The notes beneath the pieces were generated by a model. That model had not been told where the DNA came from and searched no databases. It worked only from the letters and a program-made list of their open reading frames with translations. From positions 45,016,942 through 45,080,941 of the forward strand of contig OX381704.1 in the NCBI GenBank assembly GCA_947462335.1: 64,000 bases of DNA, written 5' to 3'. The stretch is from Harmothoe impar. Taxonomy: Eukaryota; Annelida; Polychaeta; Phyllodocida; Polynoidae. The position numbers were made by a program, and so were the translations under genes. Numbering within the stretch: the first letter of the stretch is position 1; every line of letters starts with the position of its first letter. Below, one piece after another: positions 63,903 to 64,000 of this stretch.

Positions 63903-64000
63903 AGTGACGGCATAATGCAGCAACCTACGCTGCATGGTTTCATCCACCATACAGCTCGCATCATGGCAACCATGCATGAATTCATGTATCATACTGACCA
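63903..64000. repeat. CATGATGCA palindromic repeat, cut by the window end
   Basis: TGACGGCATAATGCAGCAAC, then CCATACAGCTCGCATCATGG and ATGCATGAATTCATG. A member of the dispersed family, incomplete at the window edge. Confidence 0.5.

Noticed and set aside
1..64000. tRNA, rRNA and CRISPR arrays
   Set aside because: No cloverleaf with a B-box-like GGTTCRANNCC, no rRNA signature and no regularly spaced direct repeats with unique spacers were found. The tandem repeats present are minisatellites or satellite.

Overview
The window is eukaryotic and metazoan. It holds an intron-containing gene with conventional GT-AG splice sites, a zinc-finger nuclear receptor, several animal-type non-LTR retrotransposons, and very many short TIR elements and simple repeats. 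Abundant palindromic words such as TACATGTA and TACCGGTA, long poly-G/poly-C runs and the repeat spectrum fit a marine invertebrate. A lophotrochozoan such as a mollusc is my best guess, but the sequence alone does not settle the phylum.

Layout. Positions 1-20,000 hold no protein-coding gene I can support. They carry G/C homopolymers, microsatellites, a 26-bp minisatellite, small MITEs and many copies of a palindromic repeat built on CATGATGCA. A CpG-rich block at 17,224-17,480 with a palindromic E-box is the best promoter candidate. From 20,193 to 28,973 lies a complete 12-exon gene for an NR2C (TR2/TR4) orphan nuclear receptor, about 662 residues, with every splice junction in phase. Downstream, at 30-33 kb, are RFX X-box motifs and two dense clusters of AGGTCA half-sites. 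These include perfect DR1 elements, the type of site TR2/TR4 receptors bind. A third perfect DR1 lies at 39,071.

Positions 35,498-38,100 are one TIR-bounded element that contains a nested MITE and an eight-copy 131-bp satellite. From 39 kb to 59 kb the region is dominated by non-LTR retrotransposons: a 5'-truncated relic (39.4-40.6 kb), full-length LINE-A (about 42.2-47.7 kb), full-length LINE-B (about 50.8-56.8 kb) and a frameshifted relic ending in a TTA repeat (58.8-59.6 kb). A single-exon SLC35G/EamA-type transporter gene (57,083-58,078) lies between LINE-B and the last relic. The right end is a patchwork of TIR elements and inverted repeats.

The most striking observation is in LINE-A and LINE-B. 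Both are two-ORF elements with an APE-type endonuclease and reverse transcriptase in ORF2. Their ORF1 proteins are alike: coiled coil, RRM-like domain, then a NADAR (YbiA/DUF1768) domain, a fold known for cleaving N-glycosidic bonds and removing ADP-ribose from guanine. ORF2 is clearly diverged between the two, yet both keep the NADAR domain, so it looks like an old functional part of this LINE lineage. In both elements ORF2 is preceded by a 3' splice-site-like sequence in the same codon phase, and ORF1 contains a strong matching phase-1 donor, which suggests ORF2 may be expressed from a spliced RNA.
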